Shown here piece by piece: positions 36,123 through 45,743 of a stretch of 64,000 nucleotides of DNA (the first letter of the stretch is position 1; the number at the start of each line of letters is the position of its first letter). Position numbers and translations under genes: made by a program. The stretch covers positions 246,258-310,257 of the forward strand of contig NZ_JBJGED010000006.1 of NCBI RefSeq assembly GCF_045062745.1. Reading direction: 5' to 3'. This DNA is from Paenibacillus_AA sp045062745 (GTDB taxonomy: Bacteria; Bacillota; Bacilli; Paenibacillales; NBRC-103111). The notes beneath the pieces were generated by a model. The model saw only the letters and a list, made by a program, of their open reading frames with translations. It ran no database searches and was not told where the DNA came from.

Positions 36123-36574
36123 TGTTGTTCCTCCGCTATCGTTGTGATACTTACATGTATCAATGCAGCTATATTTACAAAATTCGACACTTTATTTGTT
36201 ATCCCTTCCAGTATTGGATCGACGTTCAAAACTAAAGTGAGCTGTTGTCCTAAAAGTGAAATCCGCCTTTAGGGAAAATGACTATTCCAAGTAGCTAAAA
36301 ACATATCAAAAAGTGTTTCAACCAAATAAAAAAACAGACGCCTCGGCGTCTCCTTCCCTGGTTAATTTATCTTTAAAATAAAAACTTATAAAGAGTTGGT
36401 TAACATATGTGATTCTCGCCGAGAATAGCATAATCCCCCAAAAATGAACGTCCACGTCGGCAAAACCTTACATAATCACCATCGCCCGAGCAGTTCGTTA
36501 AGAATTATAGACCTATCCGCAGAGTGATAAAACACCCTAACCGTCGATGTCCAGTTTCGTAAAGTACCTAATCT
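36123..36574. other. Intergenic between helicase and Wadjet operon
   Basis: AT-rich, no coding frame recognised. Holds the promoter region of the helicase gene on the right of its GTG start and the Wadjet terminator at 36336-36351. Confidence 0.6.
36336..36351 (-). terminator. Terminator of the Wadjet operon
   Basis: AGACGCC-GA-GGCGTCT on the minus strand followed by GTTTTTTTATT, about 225 bases after the jetD stop. Confidence 0.85.
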
Positions 36575-37831
36575 TTATTCTGAAAATAGGTTTGTCAACA
36601 TAGCCTCCTGCTCCAACTTAATACGTTTTTCAATCATAAAGTCGATGCAGGATTGGCAATCGTTAAGCTCTTTACGCAACTTCAAGCTGCCAAGCTTCTC
36701 AAGGTATTTGGGCGTCACTGATGCTGTCAATGAAGAGTACTTTGCCAACTCCGATTTATTCATACGGTAAGGAATGACATTATGCTTGATTTCCTGCCTC
36801 AATCTTGCTAACATCGAGAATCCACCGTAATCGATATCGCTCCAATGATACCAGTTGCAAGTGTTTGGTATGGTATTCGCAATGCTTTGTAAAAACTTCC
36901 GCTTTGCCGGGCTGAATTGCCCTCCGTGGAATATAACCAATTCATGTTCACTTTTTTGCTTATAGATATACTCTATGTAGTTTGCCCGATTTTCGATTGA
37001 AATCACACTTTTTATTTTGGGAGAAACTTTTAGGTGTCCTCTTTGAAAATCTGTTGTACTCACAGTACTCCCAAAAGTTAACGGTGAAAAATCTACGGCT
37101 TCATTACCAAATATGATGCTGACGTGCCCACAAAACTCCATCTGCTCGGGATACTTAGAAATTCCTACTTGTCTAAGAAGTCCATCTTCAGATTCATCTA
37201 CGGAATCCAAGTATTTTGACAATATGCCGAGCAGCCGAGTTTTTACCGTCTTCTCAAATCTTTTTGAATCACCGAAACAGTGTATCGAAAAAACTCGCTC
37301 AAGTATTTCTAGCTCGCCCAATTGTTCAATAAAACATATTGCACGAATGAGATCTGTGCGTTCTTTTTTGTCGGCGGGTAATTTGTTTCCAATTGAGCGT
37401 CTGCTAGAAATAGCTTCATATGTTTCGGCTAGGAACTGCTTGGCCCAGTCACTTTGGACAATTTCCATGGCATCCAATAGTTCAAGGCACACGTCGTCTA
37501 CTTCATCACCCTTTGGCTTTCTACCGATTAGGGTATATGCTGAGGATATATTTTCAATATTCAGCCAGACCTTTGCTATGATGTGGTTTTCTTCCCCACG
37601 CATCCACTGATAGGAAACGAGCTGCTCCTCATTCAAAGACAGTACCGCATTATTAATCATCGTACGTTTTTCAAATTGTTCAATATCATATTCGGGGAAA
37701 TCCGTCTGCCCACCATCGTATAAATTAAACATGATTCGGCGAGAAGGGCGTTTTCTCTCAGAAAAATAACTACTGCGTTCGTATTTGTCTAGTAATGCTG
37801 TTATCAGCTGGTGCCTATACAGTTCACTCAT
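36575..37831 (-). CDS. jetD: Wadjet protein JetD (Toprim nuclease subunit)
   Basis: Protein of about 418 aa with a C-terminal DUF2220/Toprim-like domain. The conserved Glu segment IENRANYIEYI lies near residue 285, ELVIFHGGQFS near 300, and the metal-binding SDIDYGGF near 335. In Wadjet, JetD is the nuclease that cuts circular DNA once the SMC-like JetABC complex has extruded it. The start is ATG 37831, whose ATG overlaps the jetC stop (ATGAGTGA) and has AGAGGACC upstream; a TTG two codons earlier is less likely. It is last in the jetABCD operon, and a terminator follows. Confidence 0.9.
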   Translation of the reverse strand: MSELYRHQLITALLDKYERSSYFSERKRPSRRIMFNLYDGGQTDFPEYDIEQFEKRTMINNAVLSLNEEQLVSYQWMRGEENHIIAKVWLNIENISSAYTLIGRKPKGDEVDDVCLELLDAMEIVQSDWAKQFLAETYEAISSRRSIGNKLPADKKERTDLIRAICFIEQLGELEILERVFSIHCFGDSKRFEKTVKTRLLGILSKYLDSVDESEDGLLRQVGISKYPEQMEFCGHVSIIFGNEAVDFSPLTFGSTVSTTDFQRGHLKVSPKIKSVISIENRANYIEYIYKQKSEHELVIFHGGQFSPAKRKFLQSIANTIPNTCNWYHWSDIDYGGFSMLARLRQEIKHNVIPYRMNKSELAKYSSLTASVTPKYLEKLGSLKLRKELNDCQSCIDFMIEKRIKLEQEAMLTNLFSE

Positions 37832-40800
37832 ACTCAAGGTCCTCTAGCTTTCTAGGATCAAAGCTGCGAACACATGCCCGCTTGCCTTCACGTAACACAA
37901 GTAGATTCCTGTCAACGAGAGTGGCAATATCTCCAATTTTATCGGGTGGCGCAGAAAGCACAACTTGAAAATTGAATTGACGCAATAGTTCAGCGCTACG
38001 CACTATACGCTCCCCGTCCATTTTAGAAAAGGCCTCATCAAACAGGATTATTCGAGATGTGTTTGCAATCTTATCCCTACCAACCCTATACAATTGAGCA
38101 AACGAAGCCAATACAGCTATATAAAATGGCGTCTGCGTTTCGCCGCCTGACTTTTTACCTAGCGTTTTTGAAAGACGCTGCGATTCGCCCTCACTGTTCA
38201 TAACCTCCAAATCGAATGATAGATATGTACGGTAATCTGTGAAGGCTTGAACACGTTTTTCATAATCTTCGCGTTCCTGAGTTTTGGATCCAGTTCCTTC
38301 ATTTGTTATGATGGCGAATAATTCTGCTATCTCGTCCTTGTATTTTGTATTAAACTGATCGGACAATAGATTGTATCCACCCTCTAGCAGCATTGGATCA
38401 ATGATCATATCATAATACCGCTTATATTCAGGCTTGGGAATAATACGGAATCGATATGTATCCTCACCAAAAGAACTTCCACTTAAAGCGCTATTGAGTC
38501 CGTCAATTTGTCTTTTGGCATCATTAATGTTGTTTTGCAAGCGGCTTAAAAAATCCTCCTGAAACTGCTCAAAGGCTTTGTTTCGTGTGTCCTCGATACG
38601 TGACAGATACTCTGGAAGCTTATTATCGCTAAGCTCGAGCCACGCGTTGTCGAAGGTCTCGTTCTGCAAGGCATTAATATCGTAACCCATAAGATATTTA
38701 TCGTTGTATTGTCGGCGCAAGTTTCGCAACTCGTCCCACATCGCAGTTCTGGCATTTGTTGAGCGGCTGAGCTCTCGCGGAAAGGCCCTTTCAATATCGA
38801 CAGCGCTGCCTCTACTAAGTAGCTCACGTTCATATCTCGGTTTCCCTATATTTTCTAGCCATTCCGTTTCGAATTTTTCGAATAACTGCTTCTCCATGGC
38901 ATAGAGTTCTTCGGACAATTTCAATATCGTCTCGTCTTGACATACTCGCAAGCGTTCTTTGAGGGTGCTGCATTGGTCTTTATATCCGTCAATTTGTTCA
39001 CGCAACGTATTCAACATTTGATCTAAGCTCCGAATACGCTCCTGTAGGGCTTCAACAACGCTCTTATCAACGGACTTCAAATCGTGTTTCAAAAGGACAA
39101 TATCCCGCTCAATCTCCGGAATCATCCCGACGTTTTTTGCGGCTGATACTATTTGTCCGACTTCTGATATACTTATGGACATTAGGCCGCTACCCAGTTG
39201 GAAGGCAGTCTTGATGGAAGAGCAGATGCCTATTTTATCGGTTAGTTCTGCTATCTCTCTTCTCACATCTTCCAAACGTTGCCGAATCGCGCCTTGACCT
39301 ATGGCTGGTTTCTCCCATCTTTCCGGATTCATAGCTCTTACAACGAAATTCTGATATATCATGCCTTCGTCAGTAATTGATGTTCGATGCCGACGCAAGT
39401 CACCGACGCGGTCACATTTTTTCACACGGCCGAGAGTATAATCCAAAAATAGTCGCACATTGGCATCATTGGTGTCGAGTTCTTCTGCTAAGCTACCGGG
39501 GTTCACAGTAGGATTTATTTTCTTAATACTTTCAATATCTACAATTCCGGTACCATAGATACTACGCTTTCGTTTGATTTCGTCATACACATGTAGCGCA
39601 GTGTCGAAATGTACAGGAGGGACAATGAGATAAAATTTTTGCGTATGAAGGTACCCTTCGATGACATTACGCCAGCGATTATTCCTTATTTCCGCTGCTT
39701 CCGCCACGATTACGACTTTCACAGTTGTCCCCGTTTTAGCACGTAACCGCCCTGATACCGCTTCCTTGAGATCCAAGACATCCTGCGGGAAGCGATACAC
39801 GCCACTCTCAAGGGATTGCAGCTCTGTCTGCAACATTTTGCGTTCATCAACAATCTTCTGCTGTTCTTCGGAAAACCGGGAAACGAGCCCACCGGACTCT
39901 ATTCGCATTGCATCAGCAGTTTCAGCGATATGGATAAGCCCTTCCTCACCTACTGACAAAATAGCTCCAGCATCACAATTACCAATTGTGCCAAAATTGA
40001 CGAAGAATTCTTGACCTCCAGCAACCAAATCATGAATACGAGTAGTCAATAGAGGGTTCAGAGAAGAAATATCGATTTCATCTATCTTTCGAATCATTCC
40101 ACCCAAATTTATACGCCACGACGCCACGCTTTTTGCAAGCATTGCCGAGGTCTTGTCATATTCCTTCTTCAGTTCGTCTTTTCGTAGTTCCTTTTCTTCA
40201 ATCTGTGCCTGAAGATGTTTCAGGGTTTGAGTCTGCTCATTGTTCAGATACTGGGCTTGTAATATATCACGTTTTTCCTGCATTTTTATTTGCCGTTCAA
40301 ATTCCGCTTCCAATGTACCGTTCAGAGCGAAAACCTGCGCTGTATATTCTGCTGCCTTTTTCTTTTCAACTTCTAAGGCCATCGTTATGATACCAGCCCG
40401 AGCCCGGTCCACTAAATAAGAGTAGAGCATTTCATTTTGTTGGTGAGATACAAAACTCTGATGAGCAGTAACGATTTGATCAAGCAAGGCAATACGTTCC
40501 TTAAGTACATCAGCTTCTTGTTCCAATCTCTTATAGCTTCTAATATTCTCTTGCATACGGCTGACATCGACTGTTTGCTGCGTATCACATACGAAATCGG
40601 AAATAAACTGCTGGATGTCCACATCCGGATTAAACGAAACAGCCTTTTTCAACAATTGCCCGAAGCGATCACGCAATCCCCCAAGTTTTCCATACAGATC
40701 ATTCCTGAAGTCCCGGTTTACATCAGTGGTATAGCTATGTCCTACGTATCTTTCTTTGATATAAGTCCTAAGAGCTGTAATATCCATCGGTTTTCGGTTA

Positions 40801-41222
40801 ACAACGAGTGCATTGGACGGTATGGATCCATCAAATCGGAAAAATAGTTTTTGCATGTCGTTTTCCGAGTAGGTGTCAAAGCAACACCCGGCAGTAAAAT
40901 ATTTCTTCTTTTCCTCATCATAAAACTCTATGGCAATATAACTTGTAAAACGGCCGTCTCGCAGGTATTTGAAACCAGAGTTCTCATCGTCCCCCAATTC
41001 GCCACGCAAATACCCGCTCAAGGTTCGATTCCCCCGTCCGCTAGCAGCTTTGTTAAAGAAACTGCCACTCGTATCGGCCAATAGCAATAACTGAAGCGCA
41101 TCCATAATTGTCGACTTTCCAGACGCGTTTTTGCCGGTCAGAAAATTTACTTTATCGAACTCGATCATTTCATGGACAAAGTAGTGCCAATGAATCAGCA
41201 GTAGTTTAGTCATCAGTTTCAT
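37824..41222 (-). CDS. jetC: Wadjet protein JetC (SMC-like ATPase)
   Basis: SMC/MukB-like ATPase of 1132 aa. Walker A GKNASGKSTIMDALQL lies near residue 31. Long coiled-coil arms run about 250-400 and 640-900 with a hinge-like centre. The C-terminal head has the ABC signature KKSGGETQTPF near 1040 and Walker B RIILFDEAFSKMDGER near 1080. It is the loop-extruding motor of the Wadjet complex, working with the kleisin-like JetA and JetB. ATG 41222 follows AGGAGG by seven bases and overlaps the jetB stop as ATGA. It is full length and looks intact. Confidence 0.95.
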   Translation of the reverse strand: MKLMTKLLLIHWHYFVHEMIEFDKVNFLTGKNASGKSTIMDALQLLLLADTSGSFFNKAASGRGNRTLSGYLRGELGDDENSGFKYLRDGRFTSYIAIEFYDEEKKKYFTAGCCFDTYSENDMQKLFFRFDGSIPSNALVVNRKPMDITALRTYIKERYVGHSYTTDVNRDFRNDLYGKLGGLRDRFGQLLKKAVSFNPDVDIQQFISDFVCDTQQTVDVSRMQENIRSYKRLEQEADVLKERIALLDQIVTAHQSFVSHQQNEMLYSYLVDRARAGIITMALEVEKKKAAEYTAQVFALNGTLEAEFERQIKMQEKRDILQAQYLNNEQTQTLKHLQAQIEEKELRKDELKKEYDKTSAMLAKSVASWRINLGGMIRKIDEIDISSLNPLLTTRIHDLVAGGQEFFVNFGTIGNCDAGAILSVGEEGLIHIAETADAMRIESGGLVSRFSEEQQKIVDERKMLQTELQSLESGVYRFPQDVLDLKEAVSGRLRAKTGTTVKVVIVAEAAEIRNNRWRNVIEGYLHTQKFYLIVPPVHFDTALHVYDEIKRKRSIYGTGIVDIESIKKINPTVNPGSLAEELDTNDANVRLFLDYTLGRVKKCDRVGDLRRHRTSITDEGMIYQNFVVRAMNPERWEKPAIGQGAIRQRLEDVRREIAELTDKIGICSSIKTAFQLGSGLMSISISEVGQIVSAAKNVGMIPEIERDIVLLKHDLKSVDKSVVEALQERIRSLDQMLNTLREQIDGYKDQCSTLKERLRVCQDETILKLSEELYAMEKQLFEKFETEWLENIGKPRYERELLSRGSAVDIERAFPRELSRSTNARTAMWDELRNLRRQYNDKYLMGYDINALQNETFDNAWLELSDNKLPEYLSRIEDTRNKAFEQFQEDFLSRLQNNINDAKRQIDGLNSALSGSSFGEDTYRFRIIPKPEYKRYYDMIIDPMLLEGGYNLLSDQFNTKYKDEIAELFAIITNEGTGSKTQEREDYEKRVQAFTDYRTYLSFDLEVMNSEGESQRLSKTLGKKSGGETQTPFYIAVLASFAQLYRVGRDKIANTSRIILFDEAFSKMDGERIVRSAELLRQFNFQVVLSAPPDKIGDIATLVDRNLLVLREGKRACVRSFDPRKLEDLEYE

Positions 41223-41866
41223 TCCGCATCCTCCTGTCCCGTCTCCGTCTTGTCGACATCATCTTTGCGAAGTTCCTCTAACTCTGCCATCATATCATTG
41301 ATTCCCTGATTAGAGACAATAGACAAAATGGATGGAAGAATGAGAATTTGGTTTCCTTCGCTGTTCCATGTAGAAGTTTCCATCTTTTGTATAATGTTAT
41401 AATGAGCAAGTGTCCTCTGAGCATCGATACGTTCTTTTTGAGTCGTTTTCCCTTTTTCCAGAAGCCCAAGCATCTGCATCTTCTCTACGACTGCCTGAGT
41501 ATCCGTTTTCACAGTGTGGAAACTGCTCGCTTGTTCACGTTCTTCCTCATATATGAGACGACATGTATATAGAAAGAGTGTAGTGAATCGATCGATTCTA
41601 AAGCGATTGTGGTCGTAAATGTTGACTAAGGACATAATGCCGTAATGGTCGTCTTTCTCAAGACGCCAACCTGTAACAACAAAATAATCCCGTAAGACTC
41701 CGAACAAACGTGACGCATTCTGGTAATCATAGCTAGGCAATGTCATTTGCTGCGATGGCTGAAATTCATATCGCACCATATAGGTGTGGGATAGCAGATA
41801 ATTCGCAAGTCGTTTAAACTCGCCCTTTTCGTAACTAGTAAGTGCTTCATATTTCTCGCTCCACAA
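41219..41866 (-). CDS. jetB: Wadjet protein JetB (DUF4194)
   Basis: Protein of 215 aa matching the DUF4194/KITE-like subunit of Wadjet: winged-helix pattern with NYLLSHTYMVRYE, LFGVLRDYFVVTGWRLE and EKMQMLGLLEKG. It bridges the kleisin JetA and the JetC heads. The start is TTG 41866, supported by GGAGG nine bases upstream that lies inside the end of jetA; the two genes overlap by 20 bases, which points to coupled translation. The C-terminus is acidic. Confidence 0.9.
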   Translation of the reverse strand: MWSEKYEALTSYEKGEFKRLANYLLSHTYMVRYEFQPSQQMTLPSYDYQNASRLFGVLRDYFVVTGWRLEKDDHYGIMSLVNIYDHNRFRIDRFTTLFLYTCRLIYEEEREQASSFHTVKTDTQAVVEKMQMLGLLEKGKTTQKERIDAQRTLAHYNIIQKMETSTWNSEGNQILILPSILSIVSNQGINDMMAELEELRKDDVDKTETGQEDAE

Positions 41867-43262
41867 GATGCTTTGCCTCCTTTCTGCTGATTGTTAGATT
41901 CGGAATGGTGTATCCGTTTTTCTCATGGCGCCCTTCCTTCATTTGAACCTTATATGCCATACCACGTTCATTAGCGCGGATAATAGCTAGAATCAGTAAA
42001 ATAAAATCGGTATCGTTGTCAACTGGGATCGTCTCACTACTGACTTCGTTGTTGCCCGAAGCAAATAGGCTATCTACATAGGCTCGTATTCTTGCCACAG
42101 GATACCCCATTTTAATTTGTTGCAACATGCCGGCCATTGCCGAATCGGAAAAAGTTTGATTATCCGATATTTCTAGAGGGTTTGCATTGACTCTCCGACT
42201 GCGAACATTTTTATGATAAAGGGATTTCCCATCTAAAAATTCTTGTCGATTAACTCGAACATTTCTATCAAGCATCTCGCCGATTTCACTTCGTACAGTA
42301 TCAGTGGACTTCGCATACGCTTTCAACAACTCTACTAATTTACCCTTGATACTTTGGTCGGCAGTCATCAAGTACTGGATTTTGTCAATGGAGCTTTTAG
42401 TATAGGTGCTGTGTTTTCTATCGATTTCGTTTACGATACCGCCTATGGACTGATATACATCCAAAACATAATCAATCAAAGATATGATTTCCTTACCAGC
42501 TTCTTCGTGACTTTCATATCTTCGTATAGTCATAGCTCTTGAACGCATGCTATCCATAAGCTCCTCATCCGCAAGAACATCTGACAAAATTTCTTGAATA
42601 GGCGCCATATATCGATGAATGGAATCCATCGTTTTGATAGGATGATAGATACGGTCCGACATTCGTTTATATTCTTCGAAATGGTTTTTCAGGAGTCGAT
42701 TCACGTCACTCTGCTCTTGGATCTGTCGTAAATAACTTCGAATACCATGATAGAGACTTTTTAACTCGTATGTAAGCCGTTCTGTGTTTGCTTTCGCGGA
42801 TAAAACCGCCTCGTACATTTGCCCTCGGTGATCATTTTTCGCTTGTTTGAGACTTGAAAAAGTGGCAAAAACAAGAGAGTTATACTCGTGCAGCGTGTGA
42901 TCGTTCAGTTCACTTAAGAGTTTCATTACTTGAATGGCATAATCCCGCGGCGTAATTATTTCGATGAATGAACCGTCCAGAAACTCTTTATCAACCCAGC
43001 CCGTTTTTACCAATCGATTCAAGATCAAACGCGCCTTAACATTTGGTGTTAAAGTGCCCTCTGTGGCATCGTCGTCTGCTTCGGGTGTAAAGGCCTTATC
43101 TTCAATCTGTGCGATCAAAGAAGGAATATAATCATCCACGCGTATATTAAGCTCGTACTTAAACATCTGATGCAAAAGCATGATAGCATCAAGATATATC
43201 TCTTTGTTTCCCGATGAAAGTACGGAGAAAAAACTTCCAGGAATGGTGTCAAATAAGCTCAT
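41847..43262 (-). CDS. jetA: Wadjet protein JetA (kleisin-like)
   Basis: First gene of the Wadjet operon, 471 aa. The N-terminus SLFDTIPGSFFSVLSSGNKE and the helical body resemble the JetA family that I associate with DUF5716-type (type II) Wadjet rather than the DUF3375 JetA of type I; this subtype call is from memory of the family and not certain. JetA acts as the kleisin closing the JetC ring. ATG 43262 follows AGCAGGTG. The upstream 180 bases are AT-rich and should hold the operon promoter. Confidence 0.88.
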   Translation of the reverse strand: MSLFDTIPGSFFSVLSSGNKEIYLDAIMLLHQMFKYELNIRVDDYIPSLIAQIEDKAFTPEADDDATEGTLTPNVKARLILNRLVKTGWVDKEFLDGSFIEIITPRDYAIQVMKLLSELNDHTLHEYNSLVFATFSSLKQAKNDHRGQMYEAVLSAKANTERLTYELKSLYHGIRSYLRQIQEQSDVNRLLKNHFEEYKRMSDRIYHPIKTMDSIHRYMAPIQEILSDVLADEELMDSMRSRAMTIRRYESHEEAGKEIISLIDYVLDVYQSIGGIVNEIDRKHSTYTKSSIDKIQYLMTADQSIKGKLVELLKAYAKSTDTVRSEIGEMLDRNVRVNRQEFLDGKSLYHKNVRSRRVNANPLEISDNQTFSDSAMAGMLQQIKMGYPVARIRAYVDSLFASGNNEVSSETIPVDNDTDFILLILAIIRANERGMAYKVQMKEGRHEKNGYTIPNLTISRKEAKHLVEREI

Positions 43263-43400
43263 GTTACACCTGCTCTCGTTATTTCCATATTATTCTTAGT
43301 ATAAACGACAACCCCATTACCATCTATATCCAATAAATTTTCTATCGACATATTTCAATCATATTTGCAATTCCAAAACTACTCAATTTGATATGAAAAA

Positions 43401-43416
43401 GACCACCGAAGTGGTC
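43401..43416 (-). terminator. Hairpin upstream of the Wadjet operon
   Basis: GACCAC-TTCG-GTGGTC followed by TTTTT on the minus strand. It ends transcripts coming from the decayed genes on its right and insulates jetA. Confidence 0.85.
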
Positions 43417-43445
43417 CTAATGTATCGAATGATTATTAGCTCTTG

Positions 43446-43580
43446 TCATTCTTGAAACATTATAGCTCCTTTTAAATTCTTCCCGATTGACTGATTGAAC
43501 GTCACCTCAATCCGATCCGACACATAACGATTATTTCTTTGCCCATACTCCAATTCGTATAACAAGTGCCCAGGTTCAAA
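43446..43580 (-). pseudogene. Short C-terminal gene remnant
   Basis: A startless frame reads FEPGHLLYELEYGQRNNRYV and SDRIEVTFNQSIGKNL before stopping just ahead of the terminator at 43416. A TAG precedes it. Protein-like, family not recognised; another gene tail kept next to its terminator. Confidence 0.4.
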
Positions 43581-43633
43581 CTACGCCTGAACTGCGACTG
43601 GATAGGTAAATGTGGCTCTTCTAATTATTTTCT

Positions 43634-44578
43634 TCAGGAGTGACACGAAGCACTCCACATGTGTGGGCTGTGTAAAATGGACAGCGGATCCTCGCTCTGT
43701 TTCTCTCCGGCCGATTCCGCCATCTCACGAAAAGGACGCAGCAGCTGCTGGATCAGACTGCCGAGTACATCGCGGCCGTTTATCGAACCGTAAGTTAGAG
43801 AAGCGGCGGCTTCCGACACGAAATAGTCTTCTTCACGGTCACTGGCCGTTGCCACCTCCTCATTTAGCTCCGCCTCCAGATGGATGGCTTTGGAGGAGCG
43901 ACGGGCAGGCAGCTTTTGCTCCAAATCGTCCTCCGTAAGCGCCAGCCTGGACAGAAGATCCTGAAGTAACCCAAGCACGTTGGGATAGTCCTGCAAGTAT
44001 GGATCGTCTGTCAAACCGCCATATACGCTTCCGGAAATTATCGTCCGGCTCTCGTACAGCTCTTGACGGTGATGGGTCCATGCCGGTACGGTAATGACCG
44101 TTCCGTCCGTGAAGTGTAACACATAGTTCGAATACGGGCCGAAGCGACTTCGCGAACCCGCTGAAACGCACTATATAATGATTGGCTCCCGGTTGAACCT
44201 CGCCTTGCATCGAGTCCAGCAGCACTTCCGCTATTTTCCCTGAGGCTATGAGTACAAAGTGAAGCTCTTCTCCGACCAACTGCGAATCCGTAACGTATGC
44301 GGAAGTTCGTGCTTCATCGTCCTCCTCATCCTCTTCGAATACAGTAAGATCCGACAAATCGAGCGACGTCCCGGTCAGCTCTTCCTCGAAAAAAGCTTCG
44401 AACCTCCTCGCCGGCCCCGTTTCTATGACAATGGCCTCGGCGTTCCCTCCGTCATTCACAGGCAGAAGCCAGGCTTGGCGGCTAAAGTTGGCGCTGCCGT
44501 ATATGATGGTTTCGCGCCCGTCTCCCCTCAGCCGGAACACCTTCCCATGGTGTCGCGGCTGACGGCCACCTATTTGTT
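43634..44578 (-). pseudogene. Frameshifted HKD/phospholipase D-like gene
   Basis: The upper frame reads PRHHGKVFRLRGDG...TIIYGSANFSRQAWLL, the HxK strand and GSANFS strand of an HKD/PLD-type nuclease, then continues to about 44145. There the frame slips by one base: the next frame continues sensibly as FGPYSNYVLHFTDGTVITVP and ends at 43634. One inserted base explains the break. The N-terminal part before the HxK motif is missing beyond 44578, so the gene is both truncated and frameshifted. Its GC content is higher than that of its neighbours. Confidence 0.7.
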
Positions 44579-44958
44579 TGATACTTTTTCTAAAAGTAAA
44601 CTATTAGCACAATACAATATTCCTATATTCGACAATTCACGCCCATATCCTTCCAAAAGGCGACGTCACTTAACATCAATTATATATGAGTAAAATTATA
44701 GGAATGGGCTGTGGCTTTAGGCATGTACAATAAAACAAACAAGTGGCACCATGTGGTGCCACTTGTTTGTTTTATTGTATGCGGAGAACATAGCTATTAG
44801 TCTATCTGCCGCGACAAGGTAATGCCTAGAATCAAATATTTCTCATGGAACATGGTTCTTAGAACCACTGTTTTCATTCATCACCAATCTGTTCATTATC
44901 TTAAAGCATCTTAAATCACGATAAGTACTCCATGATACACAAATTAATAAATTATAAA
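44579..44958. other. Gene-free junction with a long hairpin
   Basis: AT-rich, no coding frame recognised. Contains the 54-base hairpin at 44726-44779; it marks the border between the decayed HKD gene and the glycosylase gene. Confidence 0.6.
44726..44779. terminator. Near-perfect 26-bp-arm palindrome
   Basis: Two 26-base arms, TACAATAAAACAAACAAGTG... and its exact reverse complement, flank a two-base TG centre. A-rich outer arm ends give U-runs on both strands, so it can act as a bidirectional terminator for the restriction cluster. Much longer and more perfect than the other terminators here. Confidence 0.7.
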
Positions 44959-45678
44959 TCAATCCCGCAACTGCTCAATTGTTTCCCTCAATGCTTGTTT
45001 GAACTCGGGGGTACCACCCTTGGATGGATGTGGGACCGTATAACAAGATATATTATATTCATCCAATTTTGTTTTGGAGGGAATTCCTATAGCTATTAGC
45101 TTTGCTCTTGGATTCATTTGGAGTAATTTTTGAACAAATGAAATACCTGTAAGCAAATCGTCCGATACAATATCTAAGGAACGGTTACTTAAACCACCTT
45201 CATTCATTTTGTAAGGATGAAAGGGGAATATATTCCACAGAATTACTTGATTCGGGTGAAGACCCAATGCAAAAATTGTATTCCAAACCGTTGTCGCAGT
45301 TGGCTCAGCAAAACCGAATCGTTTTCTGACCCTCGCACCAAGCTCTAAATCAGGATTGCTAGAGCGAAGATATTCAAAATCAGTATCCAAAGAAAAAACT
45401 GCACTTGGGGGTATGGATCTATATTTACCAGCAAGTATCCTTTCCGATGTCATGGCAATTCCAGAAAAACGACCTCCCTGATACCCGAGAGCCTCGGCTA
45501 CAAAGATATAGTCAGCATTTGGAACCCGTTGTTCTAAGTATTTTTTTAAATTATTTTTCCTTCTACTAGAAGCGTCGGGTAAATCATAGAGAGGATCGTG
45601 AAGAGAGCCCCAGGGATTAAAGACATCATTTGCCGACCTATAAGCAGCAAGATCATTGATAAACAACTCGACACTCAT
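44959..45678 (-). CDS. Uracil-DNA glycosylase superfamily protein
   Basis: Protein of 239 aa. YIFVAEALGYQGGRFSGIAM near residue 57 and NIFPFHPYKMNEGG near 145 match a branch of the UDG superfamily (GYQGxRFSGI water-activating loop region and NxFPFHP). It is predicted to excise a base from DNA; whether uracil or another modified base is not readable from sequence. ATG 45678 follows GAGGTGAG. It is the last gene of the cluster that starts with hsdR, 65 bases after the PD-(D/E)xK gene. A glycosylase in a defence island could attack modified phage DNA (inference). Confidence 0.8.
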   Translation of the reverse strand: MSVELFINDLAAYRSANDVFNPWGSLHDPLYDLPDASSRRKNNLKKYLEQRVPNADYIFVAEALGYQGGRFSGIAMTSERILAGKYRSIPPSAVFSLDTDFEYLRSSNPDLELGARVRKRFGFAEPTATTVWNTIFALGLHPNQVILWNIFPFHPYKMNEGGLSNRSLDIVSDDLLTGISFVQKLLQMNPRAKLIAIGIPSKTKLDEYNISCYTVPHPSKGGTPEFKQALRETIEQLRD

Positions 45679-45743
45679 TATCTACTCACCTCGGTTTCGT
45701 TCAGACTTTGTTTATAGAGTGACTTTATTATTTAGCAATTTAC

